This document shows, in pieces, positions 5,471 through 7,786 of a DNA stretch of 7,786 nucleotides. The position numbers and the translations under genes were made by a program. The stretch's first letter is position 1. Each line of letters begins with the position of its first letter. The stretch is from assembly GCA_050260275.1 (NCBI GenBank), contig JBLNBX010000140.1, positions 1 through 7,786 on the forward strand. The letters run 5' to 3'. The notes under the pieces were generated by a model, which worked only from the letters and a program-made list of their open reading frames with translations, had not been told where the DNA came from and did no database searches. The stretch is from DATMXS01 sp050260275. GTDB lineage: Bacteria; Acidobacteriota; Terriglobia; Bryobacterales; Bryobacteraceae.

Positions 5471-6289
5471 ATGTGGATCCGTATCACGCTTTCCGTTTTC
5501 GCCGTTACAGCCCTGCTGGTCCTCAACCATTACGCCACGCTGCAGTTGGGGAGCGTTGCCGCATACTCGGGCCTCATCGCCGCCGCCATAGGCGCGCTCT
5601 GCCTCGTCCGACCCATCCGGGCGCTGTATGTCCCGAGCCGGAGGGCCGGCCTGGCTGTCATCGCAGCTGGCGGGTTGCTTACCGCCGCCGCTCTCGCGTG
5701 GCCTGCGTCCACCCGGACCGTTGCGCAGCATAGGATGCTCCTCGATGACGTTCTACCGCAGTACGACTGCATCGAACGGCACGAACTGCTCGTCCGCGGT
5801 TCAGTTGATGAAGTCTTCGGGGCCGCCGGCGCGGTCACATTTGCCGAGCTGCCCGCGTTCAGGGTGCTCATGAAGCTCCGCGCCGCGGCGTCCGGGCGCT
5901 CATGGAAAGGGCCTCAAGGACCCTCACCGGCGGTGCTCGAAGTGATGACTAACCCGCGTTCCGGCTTCGTGATGCTAGCCCGGAACGAGCGCGAAATCGT
6001 CATGGGTAACGCCGGCCGGTTCTGGACGGCATACTCAAAGCCGCCCATCACGTCGTCCGCCGCGTTCGCGGAGTTCCGAGAGCCCGGCTGCGCGCGGATG
6101 GCATTCAACCTGCGCGCCGAGGACGCCGGCGGCGGATGGACCCGCCTCAGCACCGAAACCCGCGTTCTCGCTGTGGACGCGCAGGCGCGCCGCGCTGCCT
6201 CGGCGTACTGGCGCATAATCTACCCCGGCTCGGGAATGGTCCGCCAGATGTGGCTCGAGGCGGCCCGCGCCAGGGCTGAGAAGCAATAG
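5471..6289 (+). CDS. Membrane protein with C-terminal SRPBCC-like domain, function unknown
   Basis: The 272-residue product has three hydrophobic segments at about residues 5-19, 28-46 and 58-76, followed by a soluble part from about 90. The soluble part has the alternating pattern of SRPBCC/START-like lipid- or polyketide-binding folds. It begins HELLVRGSVDEVFGA and runs through LTxT-like strands to TRLSTETRVLAVDAQARRA and a C-terminal long helix starting near AYWRIIYPGSG. That last stretch (ETRV, D, R, YWR, PGS) is the most family-like part and resembles uncharacterised bacterial SRPBCC proteins. No catalytic residues can be named. It probably sits in the inner membrane; the side facing the soluble domain is not clear. 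It is 126 bp downstream of the glycoside hydrolase on the same strand, and no functional link is evident. The TAG is followed at once by GGAGGAG, which has no gene start behind it. Confidence 0.7.
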   Translation: MWIRITLSVFAVTALLVLNHYATLQLGSVAAYSGLIAAAIGALCLVRPIRALYVPSRRAGLAVIAAGGLLTAAALAWPASTRTVAQHRMLLDDVLPQYDCIERHELLVRGSVDEVFGAAGAVTFAELPAFRVLMKLRAAASGRSWKGPQGPSPAVLEVMTNPRSGFVMLARNEREIVMGNAGRFWTAYSKPPITSSAAFAEFREPGCARMAFNLRAEDAGGGWTRLSTETRVLAVDAQARRAASAYWRIIYPGSGMVRQMWLEAARARAEKQ

Positions 6290-6984
6290 GAGGAGCACTC
6301 GGTCGCGCGCAATGGCGCAGCGTAGATCCCGGACTGCGGCGGGGACCCACCGAGCCTGGAGCGCAGCTATACCTGCCGCTTTCGAAAGGCTTCGCCGGCT
6401 GCGTCATTGCGCGCACCCAGCACAATGCGGGCGACCTCGCGGCCAAAATCCGCGCCGTCGTGCATTCACTCGATCCATCGGTGCCCGTTCCAGAGGTCAC
6501 CAGCATGGATGCGGTGTTTTGGAACGGCCTTGCCCAACCGCGATTCTACGTGATCCTGCTCGGGAGCCTTGCGGGGATCGGGGTGGCTCTAGCCGCCATC
6601 GGCCTGTACGGTTTGGTTTCCTACACCGTTGCTGTGCGCACGCGCGAGTTCGGGATCAGGATGGCGCTGGGCGCGGCGCCTGGCCAGATCCTGCGTTCTG
6701 TCCTGGCGCTCGGTATCCGGTTGAGATGCGTCGGTTCGTTGCTCGGTCTCTCCGGCGCTCTGGCCTCAACCCGGGTACTGTCGAGCCTCCTCCACGGCGT
6801 GCGCCACAATGACCCACCCACGCTCGCAGGGGTCGCGCTGGTTCTCGCGGTACTCGCGGTGCTCGCCTCTGCTCTGGCTGCGCGCCATGCGACGTCCATC
6901 GACCCGAACCTCGCTCTGCGGGCTGATGAGCCGCTCCCAACAGCATCATCGCTCCGGCCAGGCGCATCGTTTCACTGCAGATAA
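6290..6984 (+). pseudogene. 3' remnant of an ADOP/MacB-type ABC transporter permease
   Basis: One open frame from about 6298 to the TAA at 6982-6984 encodes the end of a MacB/FtsX-type permease of the acidobacterial orphan-permease (ADOP) kind. The tail of the periplasmic domain is visible (QLYLPLSKG, then CVIARTQHNAGDLAAKIRAV and LDPSVPVPEV). It is followed by a transmembrane helix (about 6541-6610), the FtsX signature GLVSYTVAVRTREFGIRMALGA, a second helix, SSLLHGVRHNDPPTLAGV, a last helix and ARHATSIDPNLALRADEP. Full-length members have about 800 residues; only about 230 codons remain. No normal start lies ahead; the first usable codon, a GTG at 6460, is inside the periplasmic domain. A GGAGGA sequence at 6289-6294 may be the former ribosome site. 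About 18 residues after LRADEP look like readthrough. I infer an internal deletion, with no function left. Confidence 0.8.
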
Positions 6985-7175
6985 ACGACAGACGCGATGG
7001 GACCGCGCGGTTCCCCGTCCGAGATGAGGCGCGCCAGCGCTATCCACAACCCTGCTCTGGCCAGCCGACTCGGCCGGCAGAGCCGAGAGCTGCTGATCGC
7101 CAGTTTCCAGGCGGCTGCGTCCATCGCCGCAGCGATCCGCCTGCCATTCTGGTCCAGATGCGATAGCCAAAACGA
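6985..7175. other. Stretch without recognisable genes between permease remnant and rrn terminator
   Basis: I see no gene, tRNA or insertion-sequence end here. A 6-bp inverted repeat (CTCGGC 7069-7074, GCCGAG 7082-7087) is the only structure found. The stretch probably represents decayed DNA between the permease remnant and the end of the rRNA operon. Confidence 0.5.
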
Positions 7176-7207
7176 AAAGCCCCAGGATTTCTCCTGGGGC
7201 TTTGCTA
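7173..7207 (-). terminator. Intrinsic terminator of the rRNA operon
   Basis: AAAGCCCCAGGA at 7176-7187 pairs perfectly over 12 bp with TCCTGGGGCTTT at 7192-7203 around a TTTC loop. Read leftward the stem is followed by GGGGCTTTTCGTTTT, a suitable T-rich tail just after the 5S gene. A-rich and T-rich flanks on both sides suggest it may also stop rightward transcription coming from the permease remnant. Confidence 0.92.
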
Positions 7208-7212
7208 TTAAT

Positions 7213-7327
<115 letters not shown>

Positions 7328-7390
7328 AAGATCGTACCGAATATTGACGGGCAGCCACATGCGCCGTGGCCTGTGCCGACGGCAGATTTT
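7328..7390 (-). other. 23S-5S internal transcribed spacer
   Basis: About 63 bp separate the 23S 3' end and the 5S 5' end. No tRNA fits. A short inverted repeat (GCCAC/GTGGC, about 7350-7366) may be a processing stem. Exact limits depend on the inferred rRNA ends. Confidence 0.6.

Positions 7391-7786
<396 letters not shown>

Noticed and set aside
6312..6812. ATG frame downstream of GGAGGAG at 6289-6295
   Set aside because: The spacing to the ATG is about 17 nt and the product is Arg-rich; the other frame here encodes clear permease sequence.
7069..7087. Hairpin CTCGGC/GCCGAG as a terminator or mobile-element end
   Set aside because: Only 6 bp, no T-run, no matching partner copy or target duplication in the window.

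Overview
The window is GC-rich bacterial DNA. It is most likely from an acidobacterium, possibly near Bryobacterales/Candidatus Solibacter. This rests on an orphan MacB/FtsX-type permease remnant of the kind abundant in Acidobacteriota, the style of the secreted family 2 glycoside hydrolase, the GC-rich codon use and the look of the rRNA. The assignment is inference, not proof.

Positions 1-3214 hold leftward (minus-strand) genes. The order in transcription is a LuxR-type regulator with a degenerate receiver domain (2528-3214), then glgC for ADP-glucose synthesis (1000-2256), then eno (1-951, C-terminus cut off by the window edge). glgC and eno are 48 bp apart and could share a transcript. glgC has its own candidate promoter: an extended -10 with a palindrome over the start point and a pair of direct repeats upstream.

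Positions 3215-3544 are a divergent regulatory region. They contain a leftward promoter candidate for the LuxR gene, a pair of ACTAGT half-sites 15 bp apart, and a 22-codon frame with a strong Shine-Dalgarno sequence. At the edge of the next gene there is an extended -10 that would give a leaderless message.

Positions 3545-6289 hold two rightward genes: an exported family 2 glycoside hydrolase with both catalytic glutamates present, and an uncharacterised membrane protein with three N-terminal helices and an SRPBCC-like C-terminal part.

Positions 6290-7175 are decaying DNA: the 3' quarter of an ADOP-type permease gene without its 5' part, then about 190 bp with no gene. Positions 7176-7786 are the end of a ribosomal RNA operon running leftward: 23S 3' part, short spacer without tRNA, 5S, and a strong hairpin terminator. 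The rightward genes therefore converge on the rrn operon.

The most notable points are an enolase whose catalytic His (yeast His159) reads as Pro, a LuxR regulator lacking the receiver phosphorylation residues beside a symmetric repeat and a tiny translated-looking frame, and the regulatory architecture in front of glgC. No clearly new multi-gene system is visible.
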